Shown here piece after piece: positions 43,854-53,129 of a DNA stretch of 64,000 nucleotides. The notes beneath the pieces were generated by a model. The model had not been told where the DNA came from. It saw nothing but the letters and a program-made list of their open reading frames with translations, and did no database searches. The stretch is taken from contig JAMCWD010000001.1 in NCBI GenBank assembly GCA_023475345.1, forward strand, positions 299,606 through 363,605, given 5' to 3'. Position 1 is the stretch's first letter. Every line of letters begins with the position of its first letter. Source of the stretch: Chloroflexota bacterium (GTDB taxonomy: Bacteria > Vulcanimicrobiota > JAMCWD01). The translations under genes were made by a program, and so were the position numbers.

Positions 43854-44240
43854 TTATTCCTTTATAACCGTCTTTTTTACCCCGACGAAATCGATGAGCC
43901 TGTGAAGGTCTGTTTTGTCGATTTCTACAAAGCGCATGCCGCCTTCCATAAATCCCGTGCCGGGCAGCTCCTTCATCCACATGACCTCTCCCACGACTTT
44001 CGGCAGGAGGATGCCGCCTTCCAGGTGTATTCTCAGGTTATATTTTCGGCCTTTTTTGATAACCATGTCTTTTTTTTCTTTTACGAACTTGAGACCTGTT
44101 TTACTGACGTCGGTCAGCGGCAAAAATGTCAATTCGCCTGTTTCCGCATCGGTACAATCGATATAAACCGATTCGATGCTTACCGGGACCCTGGCTGCGC
44201 GCTTCTTTGATTTTTCCCCTTTTTTGAAAAGCCCGAACAT
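43854..44240 (-). CDS. PilZ-domain protein
   Basis: A 128-residue single-domain protein. KRAARVPV near residues 13-20 and DVSKTGLKF at about 44-52 correspond to the R-rich and D/NxSxxG motifs that bind cyclic di-GMP, although the first motif is slightly short (RxxR). Residues 20-115 form the expected beta-barrel pattern. It is convergent with the hydrogenase operon and near exopolysaccharide-type and pilus genes, which c-di-GMP commonly controls. A direct target is not evident. Confidence 0.82.
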   Translation of the reverse strand: MFGLFKKGEKSKKRAARVPVSIESVYIDCTDAETGELTFLPLTDVSKTGLKFVKEKKDMVIKKGRKYNLRIHLEGGILLPKVVGEVMWMKELPGTGFMEGGMRFVEIDKTDLHRLIDFVGVKKTVIKE

Positions 44241-44287
44241 GGCTCTCCCCCCTTATTCTCAGAACATGGGATGTAATGACTTTCTCT

Positions 44288-44318
44288 TTGACAGGTTAAT
44301 GATCCTGCTTGATATAAT
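44288..44318 (+). promoter_or_regulatory. Putative promoter of the ATP-grasp gene
   Basis: TTGACA (44288-44293) is followed by GATATA after 17 bases or TATAAT (44313-44318) after 19. The start codon is about 43 bases downstream, after AGGGGGA. Confidence 0.5.
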
Positions 44319-44360
44319 TATACGTAAATTCATATAATTGGATAACAGGGGGATTTTTAC

Positions 44361-45518
44361 TTGATCCTAATAACCGACGGATTGTGGAGAAAAAGTCTCG
44401 GAGCGGTTCGGAGCCTGGGCCGGGCCGGCTTTGACATCTCCGTCGGCGAGATGACCCCGCTTTGCACATCCTTTTTCTCCCGGTATTGTAAGCAGCGGTT
44501 TGTTTACCCCTCCCCCCGCACCAGGCCTGCCGAATTCACTGAATTTATTTTAGACAAGCTGCGATCCGGCGATTACGAGGCAATATTCCCGATGGAGGAA
44601 GAGACTCTCCTTCTCCTTGGAAAAGAACGGGATGCCATTTCAAAGCTTACTATTTATCCTTTTACTGAAAATGATAAAATCGAGGCCGTGCGGGACAAGG
44701 CAAGGCTTATGAAAACGGCGGCCGAAGCCGGCTTCCCCGTACCGAAAACAATCGTTGTAGCCGGCGCCGAAGAGCTTAAAGAAAGGATCGACGAGATCCC
44801 GATCCCTGCCGTCGTTAAGCCCAGGATAAGCTCCGGCGCAAGAGGGATCGAATACGTTGAAGAGAGAGATCAAATACTTCCGGCCTATAAAAAAGTGGAT
44901 GAACAGTACAACAACCCGATTATACAGGAATATATTCCGGGAGAAAGTTACGGAGTCCCATGCCTGGGGGACGGCAGCGGCGGGATGCCTGCAGTCTTCA
45001 TTCACAGGAGGATCAGGTCGTACCCTGTAAAAGGCGGCTCCAGCACCCTTGCAGAAAGCGATTACTCCGAAGATCTGATCGGGCTGGCATCCGGCCTGAT
45101 CGAGCATCTCAGATGGTACGGCGTCGCCATGCTGGAATTCCGGCGCGATGAGCGTGACGGGAAATTCAAGCTTCTTGAAATGAATCCGAGGTTCTGGGGT
45201 ACTACGGCGCTCCCGACCGCATGCGGCGTCAATTTCCCATTGCTTCTTTACCGAATGGCAAAAGGAGAAAAAATATCCCCCGTACGGAAATGGAAAACCG
45301 GCGTCAGGGCAAGGTGGCTGTTCCCCGGCGAGATCCTTCACTTCCTGAACAGCGGGCAGGCGCGCAAAGACTGGAAAAATTTCTTTAAGAAACCCGGGGA
45401 CGAATATATAGACCTGGTAGCCGACCCGGAAGATCCCTGGCCTGCGCTGGGGAAACTGCTTTCCTCCGTTAATTTTCTCATTTACCCGGAACTGAAAAAA
45501 TTTATCAGGAGAACCTGA
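44361..45518 (+). CDS. ATP-grasp ligase
   Basis: A 385-residue ATP-grasp enzyme of the carbamoyl-phosphate-synthase-like type. VKPRISSGARGI (about 153-164) is the ATP-binding loop, IIQEYIPGESYGV the following strand, and LLEMNPRFWGTT the metal-binding Glu/Asn motif. These enzymes join a carboxylate to an amine or thiol through an acyl phosphate. Substrates cannot be read from the sequence. It lies 10 bases before a polysaccharide deacetylase gene, a pairing seen in exopolysaccharide or glycan-decoration loci, so modification of a sugar with an amino acid is one possibility. The start is a TTG. Confidence 0.85.
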   Translation: MILITDGLWRKSLGAVRSLGRAGFDISVGEMTPLCTSFFSRYCKQRFVYPSPRTRPAEFTEFILDKLRSGDYEAIFPMEEETLLLLGKERDAISKLTIYPFTENDKIEAVRDKARLMKTAAEAGFPVPKTIVVAGAEELKERIDEIPIPAVVKPRISSGARGIEYVEERDQILPAYKKVDEQYNNPIIQEYIPGESYGVPCLGDGSGGMPAVFIHRRIRSYPVKGGSSTLAESDYSEDLIGLASGLIEHLRWYGVAMLEFRRDERDGKFKLLEMNPRFWGTTALPTACGVNFPLLLYRMAKGEKISPVRKWKTGVRARWLFPGEILHFLNSGQARKDWKNFFKKPGDEYIDLVADPEDPWPALGKLLSSVNFLIYPELKKFIRRT

Positions 45519-45528
45519 AAGGAGACTT

Positions 45529-46347
45529 GTGAGAAACATACTCACTGTCGATGTCGAAGCATGGTTCAACCAATGCGGCATTGAAGATATCCTGCCGATA
45601 TCTTCCTGGGATCAACAGCCCGATTTAATAGATGAATCCGTAAATCTGACCCTGGACCTTCTGGACGAATATAGAGCCCGGGCCACTTTTTTCTTCATGG
45701 GATACTGGGCGGGCAAGAAACCGCATGTCGTAAAAAAAGTTCTTGAGCGCGGGCACGAAATAGGATGCCACGGCTTCAGCCATCAAAGAACATACGACCT
45801 TGGCAAAGAAAATTTCGAAGACGACCTTACAAGGGCGCTCTCCATACTCGGAGAAGTTTCCGGCAAAGCAATACGCTGTTACAGGGCCCCGGAATGGTCC
45901 ATGAGGAAAGACGCCGCATGGACACTTGATATTCTGGCGAAACATGGGATCTCTTACGATTCAAGCATGATGCCGGTCGCCGGTCTCGGAGACCCCGGGG
46001 CCGACCCTCTTCCCCATTCTATAAAAACGGAAAAATCCGAAATACTGGAAATCCCCCCGACTACCATAAAAACTATAGCCGGTAAAATACCCGTCTCGGG
46101 GGGACTCTTTTTCCGTGCCCTCCCCTATTCGCTGATCAGGGCACGGATCAAATCCTTAAACAAAAACGGGTATCCCGCCGTGATATATATTCACCCGTGG
46201 GAATTGACGCCCGATCACCCCCGCCTGAGACCGTACACTTTACGGGGGATTTTCCACTATGCCATGCTGCGCAAAGCATTGCCCCGTTTGAGGAAACTGC
46301 TTTCCGATTTTGAGTTCGCGGGAATCGAAGATTTTTTCAAAACATGA
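45529..46347 (+). CDS. Polysaccharide deacetylase (XrtA/PEP-CTERM-locus-like)
   Basis: A 272-residue NodB-fold deacetylase. TVDVEAW provides the catalytic Asp, HGFSH the zinc-binding HX3H (about 83-87), RAPEWS the active-site Arg, and IYIHPWEL the late His. The DVE opening and C-terminal region resemble the deacetylases found in exosortase-associated exopolysaccharide loci. No signal peptide is seen. The GTG start has AAAGGAG about five bases before it. It removes N-acetyl groups from a glycan, and the specific glycan is unknown. No exosortase gene is present in the window. Confidence 0.87.
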   Translation: MRNILTVDVEAWFNQCGIEDILPISSWDQQPDLIDESVNLTLDLLDEYRARATFFFMGYWAGKKPHVVKKVLERGHEIGCHGFSHQRTYDLGKENFEDDLTRALSILGEVSGKAIRCYRAPEWSMRKDAAWTLDILAKHGISYDSSMMPVAGLGDPGADPLPHSIKTEKSEILEIPPTTIKTIAGKIPVSGGLFFRALPYSLIRARIKSLNKNGYPAVIYIHPWELTPDHPRLRPYTLRGIFHYAMLRKALPRLRKLLSDFEFAGIEDFFKT

Positions 46348-46428
46348 GTTTATTTACCGCGGGCGGCGCTATACCGGCAATGTTTAATATTGGAGTTGTT
46401 TAATTAAGATAAATTGATTTATAATATC

Positions 46429-47913
46429 ATGGCAGTGACAAAGGAAACAAAAAAAGAGGCAGTTGTCTTACTGCTGATAATAGGGTTTTCCGCGGCCTTC
46501 AGATTTTATCATCTGACAGGGGCATCGATATGGGTGGATGAAGCATGGACTATTTCCATTGTTAAGAATTCATTACAATCAATTCTCAACACCTGCAGGT
46601 TAACAGATTATCACCCGCCCCTTTATTATTTTTTCATGCATTACTGGACAGGTCTTTTCGGAGACACCTCGTTCGTTGTCCGGCTCCCGTCCGTAATATT
46701 CGATCTTATCAGCACCGTCGTGTTGTATTTTTTTGTACGTGATCTGGCGGGGAAGCGGGCGGCATGGATAAGCGCACTCCTTTATTCGTGCGCCTCAGCC
46801 GCCGTTTATACCGCACAGGAAGCCAGGATGTATCCGATGCTCACCATGCTGATTCTGCTTTCCGCATATAATTTCTACCTGGGGATTAAGAACTATTCTC
46901 TATTGTCGTGGCTCTGCCATGCCATTTTTCTCACGATGGCAATGTACACCCAGTATATCGCAGTCCTTGTAGGGTTTGTTTTCCAGTTGACATTTATACT
47001 ACTTCTGATTTTCCGCAAGGTCAGAGGGAAAAACATATTTTACTGGAGCATTGCGTTGTTCCTGATCTTCTTCCTGTACCTGCCCGGCTTATCTTTGCTT
47101 GAGAGCCGCATCGGGGAGAGAAGAGATAACACCCCCCCGGGGAACCTAGCCGGGGCCATAAATATTGCTGTATTTACACTCGATAAACTTGGAACCGGGT
47201 TTACACAACAATACTCCCTGGAATCAAATAAAAATCTGCCGGGAATAATATTGTTCCTGGCGATGTTGTACGGGATTTTTGTTCTAATCAGGCGATCGCC
47301 GAGAGACTGGCTGCTTCCTTTTTTTATCATTTTTTTGCCGGGAAGCATCACTTTATTCTCCTGGATTTATACGGGCAAACAGGTCTTCAACCCGATACAC
47401 TTTACTTTTACGATCCCGTACATCTGTCTTTTCACAGGGATAGGATGCGCCGACCTGTCAAATAGAAAATTTTTGAGAGTGGCCGTACCTTTAATCATCG
47501 CCCTTTTCATCATCTTCAACGCGCTTTCCCTGATCAACTGGTACTTCAACTCGTATTACGCAAGAGAAAACTGGAGAGCGATAGTAAAAGTTATCCAACA
47601 ACATGAAAAGCCGGGCGATGTAATAGTGGTCCAGACGGCTCATAGAATTTTCCCGTTCAGATACAACTACCGGGGCGGTTTAACATCTTACGCGGTTGAT
47701 AATTTGAACATGTTCGGTTCTGAAAAGCTTACTCCATATAAAAGGGTCTTCCTTGTCCAGAATTGTCCCGATGTAACAGATCCCGGACTTTCAGTACAAC
47801 GAATGCTGGAAAACAGAGGAATAATGATCGCGGAATACAAAGAGGACAATTACCTGACAACCGGGGTTTTGACGTTAAAATTATTTCAGTTAAAAAACCC
47901 CGAGGAACTATGA
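46429..47913 (+). CDS. GT-C glycosyltransferase (PMT/ArnT-like membrane protein)
   Basis: A 494-residue integral membrane protein with about eleven helices. SIWVDEAWT in the first periplasmic loop carries the catalytic Asp-Glu of GT-C enzymes; YHPPLYY and QEARMYP are typical of the PMT_2 group, which use polyprenyl-linked sugars. A TATAAT at 46420-46425 sits only four bases before the ATG at 46429, so either the promoter is not real or translation begins slightly later (GTG at 46435). An upstream TTG at 46414 is in frame but overlaps that element. It overlaps the next GT gene by four bases. Confidence 0.85.
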   Translation: MAVTKETKKEAVVLLLIIGFSAAFRFYHLTGASIWVDEAWTISIVKNSLQSILNTCRLTDYHPPLYYFFMHYWTGLFGDTSFVVRLPSVIFDLISTVVLYFFVRDLAGKRAAWISALLYSCASAAVYTAQEARMYPMLTMLILLSAYNFYLGIKNYSLLSWLCHAIFLTMAMYTQYIAVLVGFVFQLTFILLLIFRKVRGKNIFYWSIALFLIFFLYLPGLSLLESRIGERRDNTPPGNLAGAINIAVFTLDKLGTGFTQQYSLESNKNLPGIILFLAMLYGIFVLIRRSPRDWLLPFFIIFLPGSITLFSWIYTGKQVFNPIHFTFTIPYICLFTGIGCADLSNRKFLRVAVPLIIALFIIFNALSLINWYFNSYYARENWRAIVKVIQQHEKPGDVIVVQTAHRIFPFRYNYRGGLTSYAVDNLNMFGSEKLTPYKRVFLVQNCPDVTDPGLSVQRMLENRGIMIAEYKEDNYLTTGVLTLKLFQLKNPEEL

Positions 47914-49103
47914 AAAATTCGATGACAAATAAAAACGGCGGCGATAAAAAAGTTATGCGCACCCTTGTGTTCTGGTCCCTGGTTTTCTTTTTTTTACCGT
48001 TTTTAATGAGGTTTCCGTACCTACAATACCCCGCCTACTCGTTATTTGATGAAGCTTATTACATCCCCCTGGCTAAGACCATAAACTCAGGCGGCAGTTG
48101 GGATTCCGCCCACCCGCCGCTTTCAATGATGATAATAGGAGAAGGTATCAAAATTTTTGGAGACAGGCCCGTCGGCTGGAGGATTTTCCCGGTTATTGCA
48201 GGCTCTCTTGGTGTGATGTTAACTTTCCTTATAGGGTATCATCTGGGAGGTTTGCGCATCGGCCTAATAGCAGCCGCCCTGCTCTCCTTCGACTCGTTGT
48301 ATTACGTGATCAGCAGCATTTCCATGCTCGACATTTTCATGGCGATGTTTTTTCTCGGGGCAATGCTGTGCTTCATAAAGAAGTTTCATATCGGGGCCGG
48401 AATATGCCTCGGCCTTGCCATGGCCTGTAAGTGGCCCGCCTTTTTTCCATTTGCCGTTATCCCGGCAATTCTTTTAGCATTGTTAATTCTTAAAAAAATT
48501 GCTTTCAAAGATTTCTTAAAATACGCGGCTATTTATATTGTCATACCGCTTGCGGTTTATGGATCCATATATTATTTATCGATGCCGCAGGGCTGTCAGG
48601 AAAAATTTTTCTCGCGCCATGAAAGATATTTCAAAATACACATGAGCAATTCCAAAGACAGCGAGCCTTCGGCCACTCATCCGATTTTTTGGATTATATG
48701 CCCCCAAAAAATACCCATGATATCCAGGGTATCGATAGGCCCCGGAGGCAACTTTAAAATCAAAGCCGATATAGCCGCCAATCCCGCACTGTTATGGGTG
48801 GGGCTTATTTCGCTGTTTTACTGCTTGTGGCGCTTTGTAAAAACAAAAAACCCCGGCATAGCATTGGCTTCAGGAGGCTTCCTCATATTTTATCTGCCCT
48901 GGTTTTTTATAGGGCGCACTAGTTATCTTTTCTATCTTACGCCTGCTCTCCCTTTTCTCTTCCTGTGTTCGGGCTTTCTTCTGGATCGCCTGACCGGATC
49001 GAAACCGGGCCGCATGGCGCTTGGTTTTTACTTTATCTTCGTAGTCTGCTCTTTTATCTATTTATACCCCATCCTTTCAGCCCGGCCATGGTGGACGCCT
49101 TAA
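47910..49103 (+). CDS. Protein O-mannosyltransferase-like GT39 membrane protein
   Basis: A 397-residue integral membrane protein. LFDEAYY in the first loop and HPPLSMM are dolichyl-phosphate-mannose-protein mannosyltransferase (GT39) signatures, and CKWPAFFP is another typical patch. The ATG at 47910 overlaps the previous stop and has GAGGAA upstream. An in-frame start further upstream lies inside the previous gene. These enzymes move a sugar from a lipid carrier to a protein or lipid on the outer face of the membrane. Candidate acceptors include the pseudopilins or lipoproteins nearby, which is speculation. Confidence 0.85.
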   Translation: MKNSMTNKNGGDKKVMRTLVFWSLVFFFLPFLMRFPYLQYPAYSLFDEAYYIPLAKTINSGGSWDSAHPPLSMMIIGEGIKIFGDRPVGWRIFPVIAGSLGVMLTFLIGYHLGGLRIGLIAAALLSFDSLYYVISSISMLDIFMAMFFLGAMLCFIKKFHIGAGICLGLAMACKWPAFFPFAVIPAILLALLILKKIAFKDFLKYAAIYIVIPLAVYGSIYYLSMPQGCQEKFFSRHERYFKIHMSNSKDSEPSATHPIFWIICPQKIPMISRVSIGPGGNFKIKADIAANPALLWVGLISLFYCLWRFVKTKNPGIALASGGFLIFYLPWFFIGRTSYLFYLTPALPFLFLCSGFLLDRLTGSKPGRMALGFYFIFVVCSFIYLYPILSARPWWTP

Positions 49104-49158
49104 ATACCGGGCTTCCCTTTGCCTGCAAAAAATGATATAAAAATATCCGGGGCCTTTT

Positions 49159-49749
49159 ATGACTGAAGACAAGCCGTTATCAAAATGGGAAACCGTCCTG
49201 ACTGCAGGTCTGATCCTGATAGTTCTCGGGTCTATCTTGTATTTTCTTTTTCACGGATGGTCAGGTCTCAACGCAGATAAGAGCAAGGCAAGAGAAGAAG
49301 AAAAAGAGACATTGTCAAATGAATCCTCCGTTCTATGGCTGAGCATAAAAAAAGATCTTGAAAAAAAACCTGAGATAAAGATAGAGCCTCATCTGATAGA
49401 ACTCAAGTTTCAAGCTGGCCGGGAGCATTCGGTCATTATTTACAAGTTTCTGCCAAAAGGCGAATCTGACGGCAAGATTTACAGGATTACCCCTGACAGA
49501 AACGGTTTCGAAGAAGGCGTTTCTTTACTGAGTAAAGTATCCGATTTTAAAGTTGTTGAAGACGGAAATATCATAAAATTAACAGCCGAGAGAATATCCG
49601 CAAAAGACCGCGGAAAACAAAATTTCACTTCTTCTATAGAACTTTCCAGGGAAAAGGATGAGTATGTAATTTCTCCTGCCGATATAACTTTTCCTCATGA
49701 TCGGGGCAGGAAGATTCCCCTTTTTCTTGAAATTCCTTTTATGCTATAA
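49159..49749 (+). CDS. Single-pass membrane protein, possible divergent pseudopilin partner
   Basis: A 196-residue protein with a membrane helix at about residues 11-30 and a periplasmic domain rich in beta strands. The soluble part (DLEKKPEIKI, VIIYKF, GKIYRIT) is reminiscent of PilW/GspJ-type pseudopilins, but the N-terminus lacks a prepilin cleavage motif and conserved Glu+5. It is the first of five genes in a pseudopilin run and its 3' end contains a TATAAT (49745-49750) that may drive the next gene. The family is uncertain; it may be a new minor component of the pilus system. Confidence 0.6.
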   Translation: MTEDKPLSKWETVLTAGLILIVLGSILYFLFHGWSGLNADKSKAREEEKETLSNESSVLWLSIKKDLEKKPEIKIEPHLIELKFQAGREHSVIIYKFLPKGESDGKIYRITPDRNGFEEGVSLLSKVSDFKVVEDGNIIKLTAERISAKDRGKQNFTSSIELSREKDEYVISPADITFPHDRGRKIPLFLEIPFML

Positions 49750-49777
49750 TGTTATTGTTGTTCAAAGGGGGACTTAT

Positions 49778-50344
49778 ATGAGGAGGCATTGCAATCGGGG
49801 CATGTCTACCATGAGCATAATAGAGCTCATGATAGTAATTGTGATTATCGGCACGCTCTTTAATGTGGCTCTTCCTGCATATCAGAGATACCTGACACAA
49901 ACAAAGGTCCAGAATGCCGCGGTACAGATGGCAAGGGATATCGAATGGGCGCGCAACCTTTCTTTGAAGTATGAAGATAATGCATACATCGCCCTTGAGG
50001 ATGCTTCCAATAGTGAGTCCAATCATTTTCTAAAAATTTACATGGCGACCGCCGTACCATTGCCGACGGGTTCGGGCGGCTCAACGATAACTAATTACGG
50101 CACCCGCGATAATCCGTTACTGTTGAGAGATTTTGAAAAATCAGGGTTCGGAGATGTCGTTCTTAACTTTGCAGGAGGATACAACAGCTTTGCGATAGGG
50201 GCCGGAGGAATGGTATATAGCGGATCCCCTGCAACGAATATCCTTCAAAATATGACTATACAGGCTTCTTTGAGAGAGTTCGTTTACAGTTTTAATCTTA
50301 CTCCTTCAGGGCAAATCCTATTTAACAAGGCGGAAGGCTTATGA
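49778..50344 (+). CDS. FimT/GspH-like pseudopilin with atypical cleavage site
   Basis: A 188-residue type IV pilin-like protein. The hydrophobic N-terminal helix (IIELMIVIVIIG) contains the conserved Glu+5, but the residue before the cleavage point is Thr (ST|MSIIEL) and not the usual Gly; a Gly lies three residues earlier. Either the peptidase accepts this site or the protein is not processed normally. The C-terminal domain has the GspH/FimT look, including a late LTPSG. The ATG at 49778 follows AAAGGGGG. It overlaps the next gene by four bases. Confidence 0.8.
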   Translation: MRRHCNRGMSTMSIIELMIVIVIIGTLFNVALPAYQRYLTQTKVQNAAVQMARDIEWARNLSLKYEDNAYIALEDASNSESNHFLKIYMATAVPLPTGSGGSTITNYGTRDNPLLLRDFEKSGFGDVVLNFAGGYNSFAIGAGGMVYSGSPATNILQNMTIQASLREFVYSFNLTPSGQILFNKAEGL

Positions 50345-50862
50345 GGATCAAAAAGAAATCCGGCGTTGCCATCATAACGGTCCTGTTAATTCTTGCAATC
50401 CTGTTTACCCTCTGTTCAGCATTCTTTTATTTTACAAAAATGGGCGCTTCCTTTACCGTTATGAGCTACGAATCAACCCTCGCGCAATATTGTGCCAACT
50501 CAGGCATTGAATATGCTCTCTTTCTCATGCGCCACAATCTCACACTGCCAAGAGATCCAAATGAGCGCCTTGAATTGCTGGTAAGCGACAATTCTTTCCC
50601 GGCGGGCGAAAGAATCGTCAACGGCGTCGGGGTATTCAGATTTAGAATAATAAGAGTGGATACAAATACCAGCGGACGGATTTATAACATGGTTATCGAA
50701 TCCAGAGGACAGGTTTTCCCCTCCTGGGAAAACGCGCAGGCTAACGTTAACATAGTAGCACAGAGGACCGCTTATGCAGATATCCGGGTCGGAGATTCGC
50801 TCCAAACGGACTATCACAAGGGCACACTCATGACCAACAGATGGTATGAAAGGTGGAGGTAA
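50341..50862 (+). CDS. PilX-like minor pilin
   Basis: A 173-residue protein with an N-terminal KSGVAIITVLLILAIL segment. The Gly is followed by a hydrophobic helix without a Glu at +5, as in PilX/GspK-type minor pilins. The mid-region begins with YCANSGIEYAL, close to the ANSGIEYA pattern of PilX proteins. The ATG overlaps the previous stop. It probably sits at the tip of a type IV pilus or secretion pseudopilus with its neighbours. Confidence 0.78.
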   Translation: MRIKKKSGVAIITVLLILAILFTLCSAFFYFTKMGASFTVMSYESTLAQYCANSGIEYALFLMRHNLTLPRDPNERLELLVSDNSFPAGERIVNGVGVFRFRIIRVDTNTSGRIYNMVIESRGQVFPSWENAQANVNIVAQRTAYADIRVGDSLQTDYHKGTLMTNRWYERWR

Positions 50863-50869
50863 AAGGGTT

Positions 50870-52150
50870 ATGAAGAAAAAAAGAGGCGTAACCCTCGTTG
50901 AAATTCTTATCGCAATGGGCATTCTTGCGATAGGTTTCAGCGTTGCATTTCAATCCTTTTTTTCCATTTTTGCAGTACAGGATAAATCCCGGAAACGCGT
51001 TGTTGCGATCCAGCTTGCCAGAACGATACTTGAAAGAGCGCTATTCGACGCCGATAATTATATATGGGTAACAGATAATGACCGGATAGCTCTCAACCGG
51101 CCCAATCTTAACGGAACGGTTACCACTGTTAACCAATTTCCGAGTACGACCGATCCTTACTCTACAAACCCGCCTTATTACTGCGCCCAGAATTCTTATC
51201 ACTCTATACCGCACGGCTTCCCAAGGACAGGGGATAACTTTGGCCCTGAGACGGCGGGTGATCCGAATTATGTCGGGCGCACTTACTATTACAGGGTCGA
51301 ATCACGCAGGCTGAGTGATCCCAATTTTTTATTTTATGACCAGGTCGCGCGGCGAATAAGCGTATATATTACCCTGCCTCCTCTGGACCCCTCACAACAG
51401 GGTTGGAATAAGTACCCGGCCGGAACGAGTGATGCACAATGCGAGGCACAGGCTTTAAGAGAAGGTTTTATAGTAGTCCTGTCTTCGTTTAAGACCCGCA
51501 GGCAAATGGAAACCAGAATGCTCCTGCCTGTATCTTCGGGGGACGTTATTCTCACTGTAGCTGATAATTCGATTTTTGCAGCTTTTCTTACAACTGACGA
51601 CGGCATGGGGGGAAGCGACCTGGATTACCAGGACCCTTATACTTCCACTAGCGGCGCCTCTATCAATGCCCCTACATTTAAGGCACCATTTCATGAAGTG
51701 CCTGAAGACAAAGGAAATTATACCGCCGTAATATGTCCGGATCCCCAGATAAACTGGAACGCTGCCCCCCTTGATTCCCAATATACAGGTTTCAACGATT
51801 CCGCTCTGGACCGCTTCCAGACAACAAACGACCCGATGATCCCCAACCCCGGTACATGGCCTTCAAGGGATTCTGCTTTTTATCTCTGGGATGTTGGGCC
51901 GACCGCAACCAATGATGACTATTTCAAATGGTGGGAGAAAATTCAGGTAGTAGGCACGGGATGGGACTCTGCTAACAGGCAAACACTCATAATAAGGAAT
52001 ATAAGAAGAGACCCTACTAATCCCGATGCTTTAAATCACGACGGCGACGCAAGGAGCTGGACAGTAGGCGTCAACCCCCGTGGAGTATGTTTCCCTTACC
52101 CGATCGGAAGAATAATAAAATCCTACATAAACATTTCTATTCAAAATTAA
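50870..52150 (+). CDS. PilV-like large pseudopilin
   Basis: A 426-residue protein. The ATG at 50870 gives the short basic leader MKKKRG and a canonical prepilin site G|VTLVEILIAMGIL with Glu+5. AAAGGG lies just before it. The C-terminal 380 residues are unusually long for a minor pilin and rich in Asp, Asn, Pro and Tyr, with no domain recognised. That large head may be an adhesin or ligand-binding tip. It belongs to the operon of pseudopilins and precedes the PilW-like gene by 31 bases. Confidence 0.82.
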   Translation: MKKKRGVTLVEILIAMGILAIGFSVAFQSFFSIFAVQDKSRKRVVAIQLARTILERALFDADNYIWVTDNDRIALNRPNLNGTVTTVNQFPSTTDPYSTNPPYYCAQNSYHSIPHGFPRTGDNFGPETAGDPNYVGRTYYYRVESRRLSDPNFLFYDQVARRISVYITLPPLDPSQQGWNKYPAGTSDAQCEAQALREGFIVVLSSFKTRRQMETRMLLPVSSGDVILTVADNSIFAAFLTTDDGMGGSDLDYQDPYTSTSGASINAPTFKAPFHEVPEDKGNYTAVICPDPQINWNAAPLDSQYTGFNDSALDRFQTTNDPMIPNPGTWPSRDSAFYLWDVGPTATNDDYFKWWEKIQVVGTGWDSANRQTLIIRNIRRDPTNPDALNHDGDARSWTVGVNPRGVCFPYPIGRIIKSYINISIQN

Positions 52151-52181
52151 AATATGCACCGCAGGAAAGGAGGAATAAAAG

Positions 52182-52958
52182 ATGTTTAAAAGAGGCGGAT
52201 ACGGAGCTTTCACCCTTACCGAATTGCTGATCGCCATGGCCCTGCTCGTAATCTTCAACATCTCCATCTTACAGTTGATGAGGGGCGGCATAAGAGTATA
52301 TCGTAAGGCCAAAATATTGAGCGAACTGGACCGCAGCGCCAATAATGCGTTCGATGCCATTACATCGGATTATAAATACTGCTCTTCCCAGTTGACTCCT
52401 CTGCCGGATGATATAGACCCGTCAGAGACTTTTCAATTTATAAGATATGTACCGAACGCTACCCCGGGAGGCGCCCCCACGACCGCTACGGTTGAATATT
52501 ATACCATAAGAGAAACAATAGACACACCGGACGGAACAAGAGATGGCACCTATCAGCTTTACAGGAGATATACCCCGGAAGGAGGCGAAGAATCCACATA
52601 CATAGTAGCGGACAGCCTGCTGGGGCCGCCCGTATTTCAAAGAGACCCGATCGACTCCTCCTGCTACGATATCCACATCTCATTTTTATATGACCCGCTG
52701 GGCGATGGAGAAGAGACAGTCACAACCGTTAACCCCGGGGTATGGGATTACGGGCCGTGGAGAAGACTGTACGCGGCTGCAAGAATATCGGCCGGCTGTG
52801 ATACGGCCCAGCGTTACCCAACTTTTGCCAACACCGACAATACAAGCGATGTTGCAACCGACGGAAGCGGCAGCCATGTACAGGGATATGTACAAATATC
52901 GGAATCGGCGCTTGTTGACCTGCCCCGGTTCAGGCCGCTCATGAAACTGGATTTCTAA
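52182..52958 (+). CDS. PilW-like pseudopilin
   Basis: A 258-residue protein with AAAGGAGG about nine bases before the ATG. The prepilin segment reads GAFTLTELLIAMAL: an extra Ala separates the Gly from the Phe, so cleavage would have to occur after Ala or shift by one residue relative to Glu+5. The remainder looks like a PilW/GspJ-type head (LDRSANNAFDAIT). It is the last gene of the run and is followed by a strong terminator at 52981. Confidence 0.82.
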   Translation: MFKRGGYGAFTLTELLIAMALLVIFNISILQLMRGGIRVYRKAKILSELDRSANNAFDAITSDYKYCSSQLTPLPDDIDPSETFQFIRYVPNATPGGAPTTATVEYYTIRETIDTPDGTRDGTYQLYRRYTPEGGEESTYIVADSLLGPPVFQRDPIDSSCYDIHISFLYDPLGDGEETVTTVNPGVWDYGPWRRLYAAARISAGCDTAQRYPTFANTDNTSDVATDGSGSHVQGYVQISESALVDLPRFRPLMKLDF

Positions 52959-52980
52959 CTTCGTACCCGGTATTATTCAA

Positions 52981-53006
52981 GGCCGGGCCTGTGCCCGGCC
53001 TTTTTT
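52981..53006 (+). terminator. Rho-independent terminator of the pseudopilin operon
   Basis: GGCCGGGC (52981-52988), loop CTGT and GCCCGGCC (52993-53000) form a perfect eight-base GC stem followed by six T. Confidence 0.92.
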
Positions 53007-53071
53007 CATGGAAATCGCTTAACGTCATCAATTATTGCTTGTAGAACTGGTTTCTAAAGGACATCCGTTCC

Positions 53072-53100
53072 TTCAAAATTAAAATTCTTTATGCTATAAT
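53072..53100 (+). promoter_or_regulatory. Promoter of the first B12 radical SAM gene pair
   Basis: TTCAAA (53072-53077), a 17-base spacer and TATAAT (53095-53100) precede the ATG at 53130, with AAAAGGAG in between as ribosome site. Confidence 0.55.
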
Positions 53101-53129
53101 AATCAGGATTCAAAAAGGAGCCTGAAATA

